DNA of 64,000 nucleotides from Candidatus Kinetoplastidibacterium crithidiae (GTDB lineage: Bacteria > Pseudomonadota > Gammaproteobacteria > Burkholderiales > Burkholderiaceae_B). This document shows, in pieces, positions 18,587-26,984 of this stretch. Position 1 is the first letter of the stretch, and every line of letters starts with the position of its first letter. Location: the NCBI GenBank assembly GCA_019278155.1, contig JADMLC010000009.1, positions 62,001 through 126,000 of the forward strand, written 5' to 3'. A program made the position numbers and the translations under genes. Under the pieces are notes generated by a model, which saw nothing but the letters and a program-made list of their open reading frames with translations, did no database searches and was not told the origin of the DNA.

Positions 18587-19894
18587 GTGGCTAAAGGAAT
18601 TTCATCTTTGGGCAATAATTTGGGTTATTCTGATTTAAAAAGGAGAGCGTTGTTTCTTATTTTAGCTCTTTTAGTTTATCGTGTTGGTACTCATGTTCCT
18701 GTTCCAGGTGTTGATCCCTACGCTTTAGAAGAACTTTTTAATAGGAATCAAGGTGGTATTATAAGTCTATTTAATATGTTTTCTGGTGGAGCTTTATCTA
18801 GATTTTCAGTGTTTGCTTTAGGTATTATGCCGTATATATCTGCTTCTATTTTCGTGCAGTTATTAAGCGCCATTGTTCCTTCGTTGTCTACATTGAGAAA
18901 GGAAGGTGAGGCAGGAAGAAGGAAAATATCTAGATATACAAGATATATTACAGTTTTGATTGCTTTAGTGCAGGCTATTGGTGTGACATTAGTTCTAGAT
19001 TCACAGCAAGGTTTGATCTTAGATAGTAGTTTTTTTTCTCAGTTTACAAGAGTTTTGACGTTAGTTGCTGGAACCATGTTTGTTATGTGGCTTGGAGAGC
19101 AAATTACAGAAAGAGGTTTGGGTAATGGAATTTCCATGATAATATTTGCTGGAATAGTATCAGAACTTCCTAGTGCTATTTTTGCTCTTTTAGAAATGGT
19201 TCGTGTTTATTCAATAACATTATTCGCTGCTTTTTTTATAATTGCTGTTGTTGTTGTTGTAACTTTTTTAGTAGTTTTTGTTGAAATGGGTCAGCGTAAA
19301 ATTGTTGTTAATTATGCTCAACGTCAAGTTGGAAATAAGATTTATAGAGGACAGAATTCTCATTTGCCATTAAAATTAAATATGTCTGGAGTTATACCTC
19401 CTATATTTGCTTCTGCCCTTATGTTGCTTCCTGCGACTGTTGCAAGTTGGTTTTCTGAAGTAGAAGCCATGGGTTGGTTGAGTAAATTAGCTGAATATTT
19501 GTCTCCTAGACAACCTGTTTATTTAGTTTTATATTCTGTTCTTATAGTGTTTTTTTGTTTTTTTTATACGGCTTTAGTATTTAATAGCAGAGAAACAGCT
19601 GATAATCTCAAAAAAAGTGGAGCTTTGATACCTGGTATTAGACCAGGAGAGCAAACTTCACGTTATATTGATAAAATATTAACTAGGTTAACTTTGGTTG
19701 GTGCTTTATATATTTTAATTATATGCCTTGTACCAGAGTTCTTGGTTTCTAAGTGGAGTGTGCCTTTTAGTTTTGGAGGTACTTCTCTCTTAATAATTGT
19801 GGTTGTAACGATGGACTTTATGACACAGGTTCAAACTTGTCTTATGTCTTATCAGTACGATTCTTTGCTTAAGAAAGCTAATTTCAAGAGTTAG
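18587..19894 (+). CDS. secY: protein translocase subunit SecY
   Basis: SecY, 435 residues with ten hydrophobic segments: the central pore of the Sec translocon in the inner membrane. Recognisable blocks are [14 protein letters not shown], the plug region around [42 protein letters not shown], and the cytosolic loops [25 protein letters not shown] and [20 protein letters not shown]. Start is GTG at 18587, preceded by AGAGGA. The window exports pal, tolB, cpoB, dacA and mrcA products through this pore. Confidence 0.98.
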   Translation: MAKGISSLGNNLGYSDLKRRALFLILALLVYRVGTHVPVPGVDPYALEELFNRNQGGIISLFNMFSGGALSRFSVFALGIMPYISASIFVQLLSAIVPSLSTLRKEGEAGRRKISRYTRYITVLIALVQAIGVTLVLDSQQGLILDSSFFSQFTRVLTLVAGTMFVMWLGEQITERGLGNGISMIIFAGIVSELPSAIFALLEMVRVYSITLFAAFFIIAVVVVVTFLVVFVEMGQRKIVVNYAQRQVGNKIYRGQNSHLPLKLNMSGVIPPIFASALMLLPATVASWFSEVEAMGWLSKLAEYLSPRQPVYLVLYSVLIVFFCFFYTALVFNSRETADNLKKSGALIPGIRPGEQTSRYIDKILTRLTLVGALYILIICLVPEFLVSKWSVPFSFGGTSLLIIVVVTMDFMTQVQTCLMSYQYDSLLKKANFKS

Positions 19895-19935
19895 AATGAT
19901 GAAAAATATTTGTTTTATTTTAAGTAAAAAAGATA

Positions 19936-20154
19936 ATGTCTAAGGACGATGTCATACAAATGCAGGGAGAGGTTTTGGAGAATCTTCCAAATGCGAATTT
20001 TCGCGTTAAGCTCGAAAATGGTCATGTGGTTTTGGGTCATATATCTGGTAAGATGCGTATGCATTACATCAGAATACTGCCTGGAGACAAGGTGACAGTA
20101 GAGCTAACACCTTATGATCTTACTAGGGCTCGAATTATTTTCCGTGCCAAGTAA
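19936..20154 (+). CDS. infA: translation initiation factor IF-1
   Basis: IF-1, 72 residues, an OB-fold protein that blocks the A site during initiation: [67 protein letters not shown]. Located directly between secY and rpmJ, with no adk or map gene, a typical betaproteobacterial arrangement. Confidence 0.98.
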   Translation: MSKDDVIQMQGEVLENLPNANFRVKLENGHVVLGHISGKMRMHYIRILPGDKVTVELTPYDLTRARIIFRAK

Positions 20155-20191
20155 GCCAAGAAATGTTACGGGAAGTTATTAGGAGTTAACC

Positions 20192-20305
20192 ATGAAAGTA
20201 ATGGCATCGGTTAAGCGGGTTTGCCGCAATTGTAAGGTTATTAAACGTCATGGAGTAGTGCGAATTATTTGCACTGATCCACGTCATAAACAGCGTCAAG
20301 GTTAG
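20192..20305 (+). CDS. rpmJ: 50S ribosomal protein L36 (zinc-binding form)
   Basis: Too short for the ORF track. ATG 20192 to TAG 20305 encodes 37 residues, [29 protein letters not shown]... ending HKQRQG. The CxxC, a later Cys and His form the zinc ribbon of the C-plus form of L36. AGGAG at 20181-20185 is well spaced from the ATG. It lies between infA and rpsM, as in other betaproteobacteria. Confidence 0.95.
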   Translation: MKVMASVKRVCRNCKVIKRHGVVRIICTDPRHKQRQG

Positions 20306-20361
20306 TATGTTATTTTATTATATTAATATTGATGAACAAATGATTTATTCAAGGAACAGTC

Positions 20362-20727
20362 ATGGCCCGTATTGCTGGCATTAATATTCCGCCACAACAG
20401 CATGCTGAGATTGGTCTTACCGCAATTTTTGGTATTGGACGTTCTAGTGCTCGCAAAATTTGTGAAGCTTCTGGAGTTTCTGTTAGCAAAAAAATAAAGG
20501 ATATGACCGATGCGGAATTGGAGCGGATTCGTGAACAAGTTAATTTGTTCACTGTAGAAGGTGATCTTCGTCGAGAGATTCAATTTTCAATCAAAAGGTT
20601 AATTGATCTTGGTACATATCGTGGTATGCGTCATAAAAGGGGTCTTCCCGTTCGAGGTCAGAGGACTCGCACTAATGCTCGCACTCGAAAGGGTCCACGT
20701 CGTGCTGCTGCCTCTCTGAAAAAATAA
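20362..20727 (+). CDS. rpsM: 30S ribosomal protein S13
   Basis: S13, 121 residues, with the helix-hairpin-helix-like [23 protein letters not shown] region and the basic C-terminal tail [24 protein letters not shown] that reaches P-site tRNA. First protein of the alpha operon part (rpsM-rpsK-rpsD-rpoA-rplQ). Confidence 0.98.
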   Translation: MARIAGINIPPQQHAEIGLTAIFGIGRSSARKICEASGVSVSKKIKDMTDAELERIREQVNLFTVEGDLRREIQFSIKRLIDLGTYRGMRHKRGLPVRGQRTRTNARTRKGPRRAAASLKK

Positions 20728-20743
20728 TTGAGGAATTTAGATT

Positions 20744-21145
20744 ATGGCGAAAAACTCTGTAAGCGGCTCTTCACGTATCCGCAAAAAAATAAAAAAAAAT
20801 GTTTCTGATGGTATAGCACATATACATGCTTCTTTCAATAATACTATCGTAACTATAACAGATAGACAAGGTAACGCTTTGTCTTGGGCGACTTCAGGTT
20901 CTTCTGGTTTCAAGGGATCAAGAAAGTCAACTCCATTTGCTGCACAGGTAGCTGCTGAAACTGCTGGACGTGCTGCATTGGATTTTGGAATAAAAACTCT
21001 CGAGGTACGTATTAAAGGACCTGGACCTGGACGTGAATCTTCTGTTAGAGCCTTGAATGCTCTTGGTATTAAAATTTCAAGTATAGCAGATATCACTCCT
21101 GTTCCTCACAATGGATGTCGTCCTCCAAAGCGTCGTCGTATATAA
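20744..21145 (+). CDS. rpsK: 30S ribosomal protein S11
   Basis: S11, 133 residues: [47 protein letters not shown] and the C terminus [17 protein letters not shown] are canonical. It forms part of the platform near the E site. Located 16 bases after rpsM. Confidence 0.98.
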   Translation: MAKNSVSGSSRIRKKIKKNVSDGIAHIHASFNNTIVTITDRQGNALSWATSGSSGFKGSRKSTPFAAQVAAETAGRAALDFGIKTLEVRIKGPGPGRESSVRALNALGIKISSIADITPVPHNGCRPPKRRRI

Positions 21146-21159
21146 AGGTAATATTTATC

Positions 21160-21783
21160 ATGGCACGTTATATTGGACCAAAATGTAAGCTCTCTCGTCG
21201 TGAGGGAACTGATCTTTTTTTGAAAAGCGCACGTAGATCTTTTGATTCAAAATGTAAGTCTGAATCAAAGCCTGGACAACATGGGCGTATTTCTGGAGCA
21301 CGGACATCTGATTATGGATCTCAGATGCGTGAGAAACAGAAATTAAAAAGAATGTATGGTGTTTTAGAAAAACAGTTTCGTAAATACTTTAAGGAATCAG
21401 AACGTCTTAGGGGAAATACTGGAGAAACTTTAATTAAATTGTTGGAATCTAGACTTGATAATGTTGTGTATAGAATGGGATTCGGATCTACACGTGCAGA
21501 GTCTAGGCAATTAGTTAATCACAGAGCTATTGAAGTAAACGGTAAGGTTGTTGATATAGCATCATTATCTGTTAAAGCAGGCGATACAATTTCTGTTAGA
21601 GAAAGATCTAAAAATCAAAATAGAATTAAAGAGTCTATTAAGTTAGCAGAAAATATTGGTATTCCTCAATGGGTGGATGTGGATATTGAAAAACTAATTG
21701 GTGTTTTTAAATCTGCTCCTGATCGTTCAGATGTTGCTAGAGATATAAATGAGTCAATGATAGTGGAACTTTATTCTCGATAA
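21160..21783 (+). CDS. rpsD: 30S ribosomal protein S4
   Basis: S4, 207 residues from ATG 21160 ([21 protein letters not shown]); the track start lies within rpsK and is rejected. It contains the S4 RNA-binding domain ([40 protein letters not shown], residues about 95-135). Primary 16S rRNA binder and, in E. coli, translational repressor of the alpha operon. Confidence 0.98.
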   Translation: MARYIGPKCKLSRREGTDLFLKSARRSFDSKCKSESKPGQHGRISGARTSDYGSQMREKQKLKRMYGVLEKQFRKYFKESERLRGNTGETLIKLLESRLDNVVYRMGFGSTRAESRQLVNHRAIEVNGKVVDIASLSVKAGDTISVRERSKNQNRIKESIKLAENIGIPQWVDVDIEKLIGVFKSAPDRSDVARDINESMIVELYSR

Positions 21784-21867
21784 TCTGTATTTTTAAATTA
21801 TTATTTAGTTTTTATTATCAGCCTTATCAGTGTAACGAGCTGAGGGTGTTGAAAAAGGGTTGAGAGT

Positions 21868-22851
21868 ATGCCTATTAGGGATTTTTTAAAACCTCGAACT
21901 ATAGAGGTAGAACCTATAAGTTCAAATAGGGCTAGAGTTTCAATGGAACCTTTCGAGCGTGGTTATGGACATACACTTGGAAATGCTTTAAGACGTATTC
22001 TGTTATCTTCTATGGAAGGATATGCCCCTACTGAAGTTACAATATCTGGAGTAGTTCACGAATATTCTACTATCCCTGGGGTACGTGAGGATGTTGTGGA
22101 TATATTGATGAATTTAAAAGGTGTTGTGTTTAAACTTCATGGACGGAGTGATGTTAATTTAACTCTAGTTAAAGAAGGGGTATCAGAAGTTTTAGCAAAA
22201 GATATTACTTTGCCTCATGATGTTGAAATAATTAATCCGGAACATTTGATTTGTAATTTGACTGGTAATGGCAAATTAGAAATACATCTCAAAGTTGAGA
22301 AAGGTCGTGGTTATGTTCCAGGTAATGTAAGAGCATTGATGGAAGATAAAAGCAATTCAATAGGTCGTATTGTATTGGATGCTTCTTATAGTCCTGTGAG
22401 GAAAGTAAGTTATTTTGTTGAAAGTGCTCGTGTTGAACAGCGTACTGATTTAGATAAATTGGTTTTAGATATAGAAACAAATGGCGTGGTGACTCCAGAG
22501 GAATCTATTAGAAAAGCTGCTGCTATACTGATGGATCAGCTGTCTATATTTGCCTCTTTGCAAGGATCTCAGGATCCTCAAGAATTACCATCTAGAAATG
22601 CACCACGTATAGATCCAATTTTATTAAAACCAGTTGATGAATTAGAGTTGACTGTTCGTTCTGCTAATTGTTTAAAAGCTGAAAATGTTTATTATATTGG
22701 CGATTTAATTCAAAAAACAGAAAATGAGTTATTAAAAACTCCCAATTTAGGCCGTAAATCTTTAAATGAAATAAAAGATGTATTGGCTTCAAGAGGATTG
22801 ACACTTGGCATGAAACTAGATAATTGGCCTCCTGTAGATATAGAGCATTAA
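21868..22851 (+). CDS. rpoA: RNA polymerase subunit alpha
   Basis: RpoA, 327 residues. N-terminal domain: dimerisation core [34 protein letters not shown]. Linker about 235-250. C-terminal domain ([58 protein letters not shown]) retains the helices that contact UP elements and activators. Keeping an intact CTD suggests promoter-UP or activator contact is still used despite genome reduction. An 84-base gap precedes it. Confidence 0.98.
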   Translation: MPIRDFLKPRTIEVEPISSNRARVSMEPFERGYGHTLGNALRRILLSSMEGYAPTEVTISGVVHEYSTIPGVREDVVDILMNLKGVVFKLHGRSDVNLTLVKEGVSEVLAKDITLPHDVEIINPEHLICNLTGNGKLEIHLKVEKGRGYVPGNVRALMEDKSNSIGRIVLDASYSPVRKVSYFVESARVEQRTDLDKLVLDIETNGVVTPEESIRKAAAILMDQLSIFASLQGSQDPQELPSRNAPRIDPILLKPVDELELTVRSANCLKAENVYYIGDLIQKTENELLKTPNLGRKSLNEIKDVLASRGLTLGMKLDNWPPVDIEH

Positions 22852-22914
22852 TGTTTATTCAGATAGCTCTTAAAATGGTAAAAAAATTATTTTTAAATTT
22901 GAAGGAAATTTATT

Positions 22915-23298
22915 ATGCGCCATGCTAATGGGTTGCGTAAGCTGAATCGCACTAGTAGTCATCGTCTTGCTATGTTTCGCAATATGGCAGTTTCTTTAAT
23001 TAATTGTGAAGCAATTAAGACTACTTTACCAAAGGCTAAAGAATTACGTCATGTGATAGAGCCTTTGATTACATTGGGTAAAAGTCCAACTTTAGCAAAT
23101 AAACGTAGAGCTTTTGCTCGTTTGAGAGATCGTGACGCTGTTGTTAAGTTGTTTGCTGATATTGGTCCTCGTTATCTTAATAGGCCAGGAGGATACACTA
23201 GAATTCTTAAAATGGGATTTCGTCAAGGTGATAATGCGCCAATGGCTTTTATGGAAATGGTTGATAGAACAGACAATTCTACCATAACTAATAAATAG
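22915..23298 (+). CDS. rplQ: 50S ribosomal protein L17
   Basis: L17, 127 residues, with [29 protein letters not shown] and [25 protein letters not shown]-type ending (here [10 protein letters not shown]). Last gene of the ribosomal supercluster; a strong hairpin terminator follows before convergent hemB. Confidence 0.98.
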   Translation: MRHANGLRKLNRTSSHRLAMFRNMAVSLINCEAIKTTLPKAKELRHVIEPLITLGKSPTLANKRRAFARLRDRDAVVKLFADIGPRYLNRPGGYTRILKMGFRQGDNAPMAFMEMVDRTDNSTITNK

Positions 23299-23314
23299 TA
23301 TCTTTATGAAAGTT

Positions 23315-23361
23315 TAAATTAAAAGGTTGTTTTGTTACAACCTTTTAATTTATTTGTTTTT
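23315..23361. terminator. bidirectional intrinsic terminator rplQ/hemB
   Basis: TAAATTAAAAGGTTGT (23315-23330) and ACAACCTTTTAATTTA (23337-23352) make a perfect 16-base stem with a 6-base loop, followed on the plus strand by TTTGTTTTT. It lies between the converging rplQ and hemB stops and can serve both. Confidence 0.8.
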
Positions 23362-23370
23362 CGGTAGTGT

Positions 23371-24396
23371 TTAAATCAAATTATCTTGTTTGATCAATTT
23401 TGCTATTTCTAGAGCAAAATATGTAATAACTCCATCTGCACCAGCCCTTTTAAATCCTATCATTGTTTCTATTATAGTTTTATTATTATCCAGCCAACCA
23501 TTATTTATGGCTGACTTTAACATAGCATATTCCCCACTAACTTGATAAATAAAAGTTGGCATTTCGAATTTTTCTTTTACTCTATACAATATATCAAGAT
23601 ATGGCATACCTGGTTTTACCATTACCATATCAGCTCCTTCTTTAATATCTAGGTATACCTCTCTTATTGCTTCATTTGAGTTGCTAGGATGCATTTGATA
23701 ATTTAATTTTGTAGAATTTTTTAGATTGTTTGCTGATCCTATAGCATCTCTAAAAGGACCATAAAAAGCACTGGCATATTTTGCAGAGTAAGCCATAATA
23801 AGGGTATTGACATGATTATTTAACTCAAGATTATGTCTTATAGTGCCAATTCTACCATCCATCATATCACTTGGGGCAATTATATCTGATCCAGCATTGG
23901 CTTGAATTAGTGCTTGTTTTACTAAGATTTCAACAGTAGTATCATTTATAACATATCCATTATCATCTATTATTCCATCTTGTCCATGAGAAGTATAAGG
24001 ATCTAGTGCAACATCGGTCATAATACCTAATTCTGGAAAGCGTTTCTTTATTTCCTTTATGCATTTTGGAATAATGCCATTTGGATTAATTGATTCTATA
24101 CCGTTACTTGTTTTTAAATTAGGCTCAATAACAGGAAATAATGTAATTGCAGGAATTCCTAAGTTTATACATTCTTCAGCAATATATAATGCTTGATCAA
24201 TTGAATATCTATAAATTCCAGGCATAGAAGGTATAGCTTGCTTTATGTTTTTGCCATCTATTATAAACATTGGAAACATTAGATCATTTGTTGAAATACT
24301 TGTTTCTGAAATTAGTCTTCGTGAAAAAGTTTTATTTCTTAATCTTCTTAGTCTTGTATTAGGAAAATGGGCTGAAGCAATTTGTTTGGATGTCAT
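23371..24396 (-). CDS. hemB: delta-aminolevulinic acid dehydratase (porphobilinogen synthase)
   Basis: HemB, 341 residues, joins two aminolevulinate molecules into porphobilinogen in haem synthesis. Visible: the N-terminal arm RLRRLRNKTFSRRLISETSIS, TDVALDPYTSHGQDG (metal-site region of the magnesium-type rather than the Cys-rich zinc-type enzyme), the active-site lysine regions YGPFRDA and MVMVKPGMPYLDI. Its start overlaps the engB stop (ATGA), suggesting coupled translation. Trypanosomatids harbouring such symbionts are known for haem autonomy, so the gene probably serves the host as well. Confidence 0.96.
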   Translation of the reverse strand: MTSKQIASAHFPNTRLRRLRNKTFSRRLISETSISTNDLMFPMFIIDGKNIKQAIPSMPGIYRYSIDQALYIAEECINLGIPAITLFPVIEPNLKTSNGIESINPNGIIPKCIKEIKKRFPELGIMTDVALDPYTSHGQDGIIDDNGYVINDTTVEILVKQALIQANAGSDIIAPSDMMDGRIGTIRHNLELNNHVNTLIMAYSAKYASAFYGPFRDAIGSANNLKNSTKLNYQMHPSNSNEAIREVYLDIKEGADMVMVKPGMPYLDILYRVKEKFEMPTFIYQVSGEYAMLKSAINNGWLDNNKTIIETMIGFKRAGADGVITYFALEIAKLIKQDNLI

Positions 24397-25022
24397 AATA
24401 TTAGTTCTTTATTATTCAGTATTAATTTTTCAATGGAAGTAGTTGTTTCTATTATGCCTATTTTTTTAGTGGAAGAGAAGCTAATTACTTCAAAAGGTTT
24501 TTTTATAAAACTTAGATTTTGTTCTATATCTTTTTTTGTTTTAATAAATTTCTCACGATTTAATTTATCTACTTTAGTAAGTAATATTATTAAATTTTTA
24601 TTTAATGGGTTTATTAAGTCTATTAGATACCTATCTAGGTTAGTAATACCGCGTCTTATATCTAGTAATAGAATAAAACCTCTTATGGATTTTCTATTTT
24701 GTATGTAGTCAATTATAGTGACTTCTAAATTTTTTTGTTCTGAATTTGGTAAATTTGAATATCCATAACCAGGTAGATCTACAAGGTATCCACATATATT
24801 AGAATTAATGGTTTGCTTTAATGCAAACATATTTATTAATCTAGTTCTTCCGGGTGTTTTGCTAGAGAAGGCAAGTCTTTTTTTATTGGTTATTAAATTT
24901 ATAGCAGATGACTTGCCTGAATTAGATCTACCAAGAAAACATATTTCTGGAATACCTTCTATTGGTAATTGATTTATTTTGTAGGCAGAACTGTAAAAGA
25001 AAGCTGTATGTAGTAATGACAC
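24393..25022 (-). CDS. engB: ribosome biogenesis GTPase EngB (YihA/YsxC)
   Basis: A 209-residue TRAFAC-class GTPase: G1 GRSNSGKSS (residues about 30-38), G2-region GRTRLINMF, G3 DLPGYGYS, G4 TKVDKL and G5 near ISFSS. It is involved in late assembly of the 50S subunit. It overlaps hemB by four bases; a hairpin lies between lysA and engB. The gene pair engB-hemB is typical of Bordetella relatives. Confidence 0.95.
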   Translation of the reverse strand: MSLLHTAFFYSSAYKINQLPIEGIPEICFLGRSNSGKSSAINLITNKKRLAFSSKTPGRTRLINMFALKQTINSNICGYLVDLPGYGYSNLPNSEQKNLEVTIIDYIQNRKSIRGFILLLDIRRGITNLDRYLIDLINPLNKNLIILLTKVDKLNREKFIKTKKDIEQNLSFIKKPFEVISFSSTKKIGIIETTTSIEKLILNNKELIL

Positions 25023-25044
25023 TGATTTTTATTCTTTATTAATA

Positions 25045-25071
25045 AACAAGACTTTGCGCAAAAGTCTTGTT
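25045..25071 (-). terminator. hairpin between lysA and engB
   Basis: AACAAGACTTT (25045-25055) and AAAGTCTTGTT (25061-25071) form a perfect 11-base stem with a GCGCA loop. On the minus strand it follows lysA and is trailed only by TATTAATAAAG, a weak U-tract. It may be a partial terminator between lysA and engB-hemB. Confidence 0.55.
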
Positions 25072-25079
25072 GTTATTGA

Positions 25080-26348
25080 TTAAATAGTTGTTTCAAACTT
25101 TAGTATATCTGATAATTTTTCTCTGTTTTTGATAATGTAGTATTTTGAAGCATCTACCATTACTTCTGCGGGCTTAACTCTAGAGTTATAATTGCTAGCC
25201 ATAGTAGTACAATAAGCCCCAGCTGATTCGATAACTAGAAGATCATCTTCCTTGACGGTAAGCAATCTATTTTTTGCAAGCCAGTCAGCACTTTCACATA
25301 CAGGACCAACTATATCATATTCTCTAGCCTGACCATTTTTTGCTTGGACTTGCTGAACTTCATGATATGATTGATACAATGCGGGTCTTATTAAATCATT
25401 CATCGCAGCATCCACTATAATAAAGTTTTTATCATCAGAATGTTTTAAATATAGAACTTTTGTTAAAAGTATTCCTGAGTTGCCAATTAAAGAACGTCCT
25501 GGTTCCAATATCAATTCTAGATGATTTAAATTTGCTTCTTTTAATTTAGAACGGGCAGCATCTACAATATCCTTAGGGTCTGGTACAATCTCATCTTTAT
25601 ATGTAATGCCTAGACCGCCACCAATATCTATATGTTTAATATGAATATTGTTTTCAATTAAACTTTGTATAAGTGGAATTATTTTTTCTAAAGCGGCTGA
25701 GAAAGGAGAAATTTCTGTTAGTTGAGAACCTATATGACAATCTATGCCTATTATTTTGAGAAAAGGTAATGATGATGCAATTTTATAGCAATCAAAAGCA
25801 TTTTTAAAAGCAATGCCAAATTTATTTTCTTTTAGTCCTGTTGATATGTATGGGTGTGTTTTTGCATCAACATCAGGATTAACTCTAAGTGAGATTGGTG
25901 CTGTTATCTTTAATGTATTAGCTATTTGTGATATCTTGTAAAGCTCTGCTTCTGATTCGACATTAAAACATTTTATGCCTGATTCAAGGGCCTTTTTTAT
26001 TTCCCATTCTTGTTTACCTACTCCTGAAAAAACTATTTTTGCAGGATCGCCTCCAACAGATAATACTCTTTCAAGTTCCCCGCCAGATACTATGTCAAAT
26101 CCAGAGCCTAGGTTAGCAAATTCTTTCAAAATAGCTAGGTTGGAATTAGCTTTCATGCCATAACAGACCATGGCATTATTATTTTTGATGGCATTATAGT
26201 ATTTGTTCCAGGAGTCTTTGATATTTGCTCTTGAGTAAACGTATAAAGGAGTTCCAATTTTTTGAGATAAAAATTCCAGGCTAACATCCTCTAAGTGTAG
26301 GATATTATTTTTTATTTTTAAATAAGGGGTTTTAATTTTATTAGTCAT
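25080..26348 (-). CDS. lysA: diaminopimelate decarboxylase
   Basis: LysA, 422 residues, a fold-type III PLP enzyme that converts meso-diaminopimelate to lysine. The PLP lysine is in VCYGMKANSNLAIL (residues about 61-74); other landmarks are SGGELERVL, the DCHIGSQ and DIGGGLGI barrel motifs, LEPGRSL, and the C-terminal PVCESADWLA with the substrate Cys. The upstream pathway enzyme DapF is encoded at 50271-51161. Both suggest lysine production, possibly for the host. The small lipoprotein gene lptM sits 24 bases upstream, a common proteobacterial pairing. Confidence 0.97.
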   Translation of the reverse strand: MTNKIKTPYLKIKNNILHLEDVSLEFLSQKIGTPLYVYSRANIKDSWNKYYNAIKNNNAMVCYGMKANSNLAILKEFANLGSGFDIVSGGELERVLSVGGDPAKIVFSGVGKQEWEIKKALESGIKCFNVESEAELYKISQIANTLKITAPISLRVNPDVDAKTHPYISTGLKENKFGIAFKNAFDCYKIASSLPFLKIIGIDCHIGSQLTEISPFSAALEKIIPLIQSLIENNIHIKHIDIGGGLGITYKDEIVPDPKDIVDAARSKLKEANLNHLELILEPGRSLIGNSGILLTKVLYLKHSDDKNFIIVDAAMNDLIRPALYQSYHEVQQVQAKNGQAREYDIVGPVCESADWLAKNRLLTVKEDDLLVIESAGAYCTTMASNYNSRVKPAEVMVDASKYYIIKNREKLSDILKFETTI

Positions 26349-26372
26349 AATTCAATTCAGAGAAACTATTTA

Positions 26373-26531
26373 TTAATAATGAAGTGTTTCGTTTATATTA
26401 TGTAGATTTTCTTGTGAAGAATTTTTTAATTTAACATTATCATAAAGGTTTCCTTTATATCCACAAGAACTTATAAGGAAACAAATTAAAAGTATGGTTA
26501 CTAGCTTACTAAATCTATTTTTAGAGATCAT
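26373..26531 (-). CDS. lptM: LptM-like small lipoprotein
   Basis: Missed by the ORF track. ATG at 26531 to TAA at 26373 encodes 52 residues: a basic start (MISKNRFSKL), a hydrophobic stretch (VTILLICFLI), a lipobox ending SSC, and then GYKGNLY directly after the Cys. C-G-x-K-G-x-L-Y is the mark of LptM (YifL), which helps oxidative maturation of the LptD/LptE lipopolysaccharide translocon. Its place between lysA and divergent cyaY is the classic location. The tail after the motif is Asn-rich and unlike other members, as expected for this family. Confidence 0.85.
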   Translation of the reverse strand: MISKNRFSKLVTILLICFLISSCGYKGNLYDNVKLKNSSQENLHNINETLHY

Positions 26532-26643
26532 AATGGGTTACTATACTTTTTTGGAAGAGCAATTATATTATATACTTGTATTGTATCTAGTAATATTATT
26601 TTCATGTGATTTTATATATATTAACTTTGAGCGTAAAGATAGC

Positions 26644-26973
26644 ATGACAGATTTTGAATTTATAGACTTATTTGGAAAAACTTTAAATGCTGTTAATGAC
26701 CAAGTCAATGACCTGGTCAATTATGATGTAGATGTGGATACAGACTTAAATGGATTAATATTGAATATAAAATTTGATAATTTTGATTCTTTAGTAATAA
26801 CAGGGCAGGTTTATCTACAGGAACTTTGGTTTGCAACAATTAAGAATGGAGGTTTCCATTATTATTATAATGATTCTAAATGGAAAGATAAAAGAGGGGA
26901 TCAGGATTTTGATATAAAACTATCTGAAATTTGTTCAAACATTATTGGCAGGAATTTTGTATTGAAATTGTAG
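26644..26973 (+). CDS. cyaY: iron-sulfur cluster assembly protein CyaY (frataxin)
   Basis: From ATG 26644 (MTDFEFIDLFGKTLNAVNDQVNDL) it encodes 109 residues, the normal frataxin length. The N-terminal acidic helix, LNGLILNIKFDNFDSLVITGQVYLQELWFATIKNGGFHYYY strands and the final helix match the frataxin fold. It binds iron and regulates IscS. The track start 50 codons upstream overlaps lptM and adds a hydrophobic non-family leader, so I reject it. It converges on mrcA with an 11-base gap. Confidence 0.92.
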   Translation: MTDFEFIDLFGKTLNAVNDQVNDLVNYDVDVDTDLNGLILNIKFDNFDSLVITGQVYLQELWFATIKNGGFHYYYNDSKWKDKRGDQDFDIKLSEICSNIIGRNFVLKL

Positions 26974-26984
26974 ATGTTAAAAAG

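Noticed and set aside
26494-26643. Hydrophobic N-terminal extension of cyaY in the ORF track
   Set aside because: It overlaps the lptM gene on the other strand and is absent from frataxins; MTDFEF is the family start.
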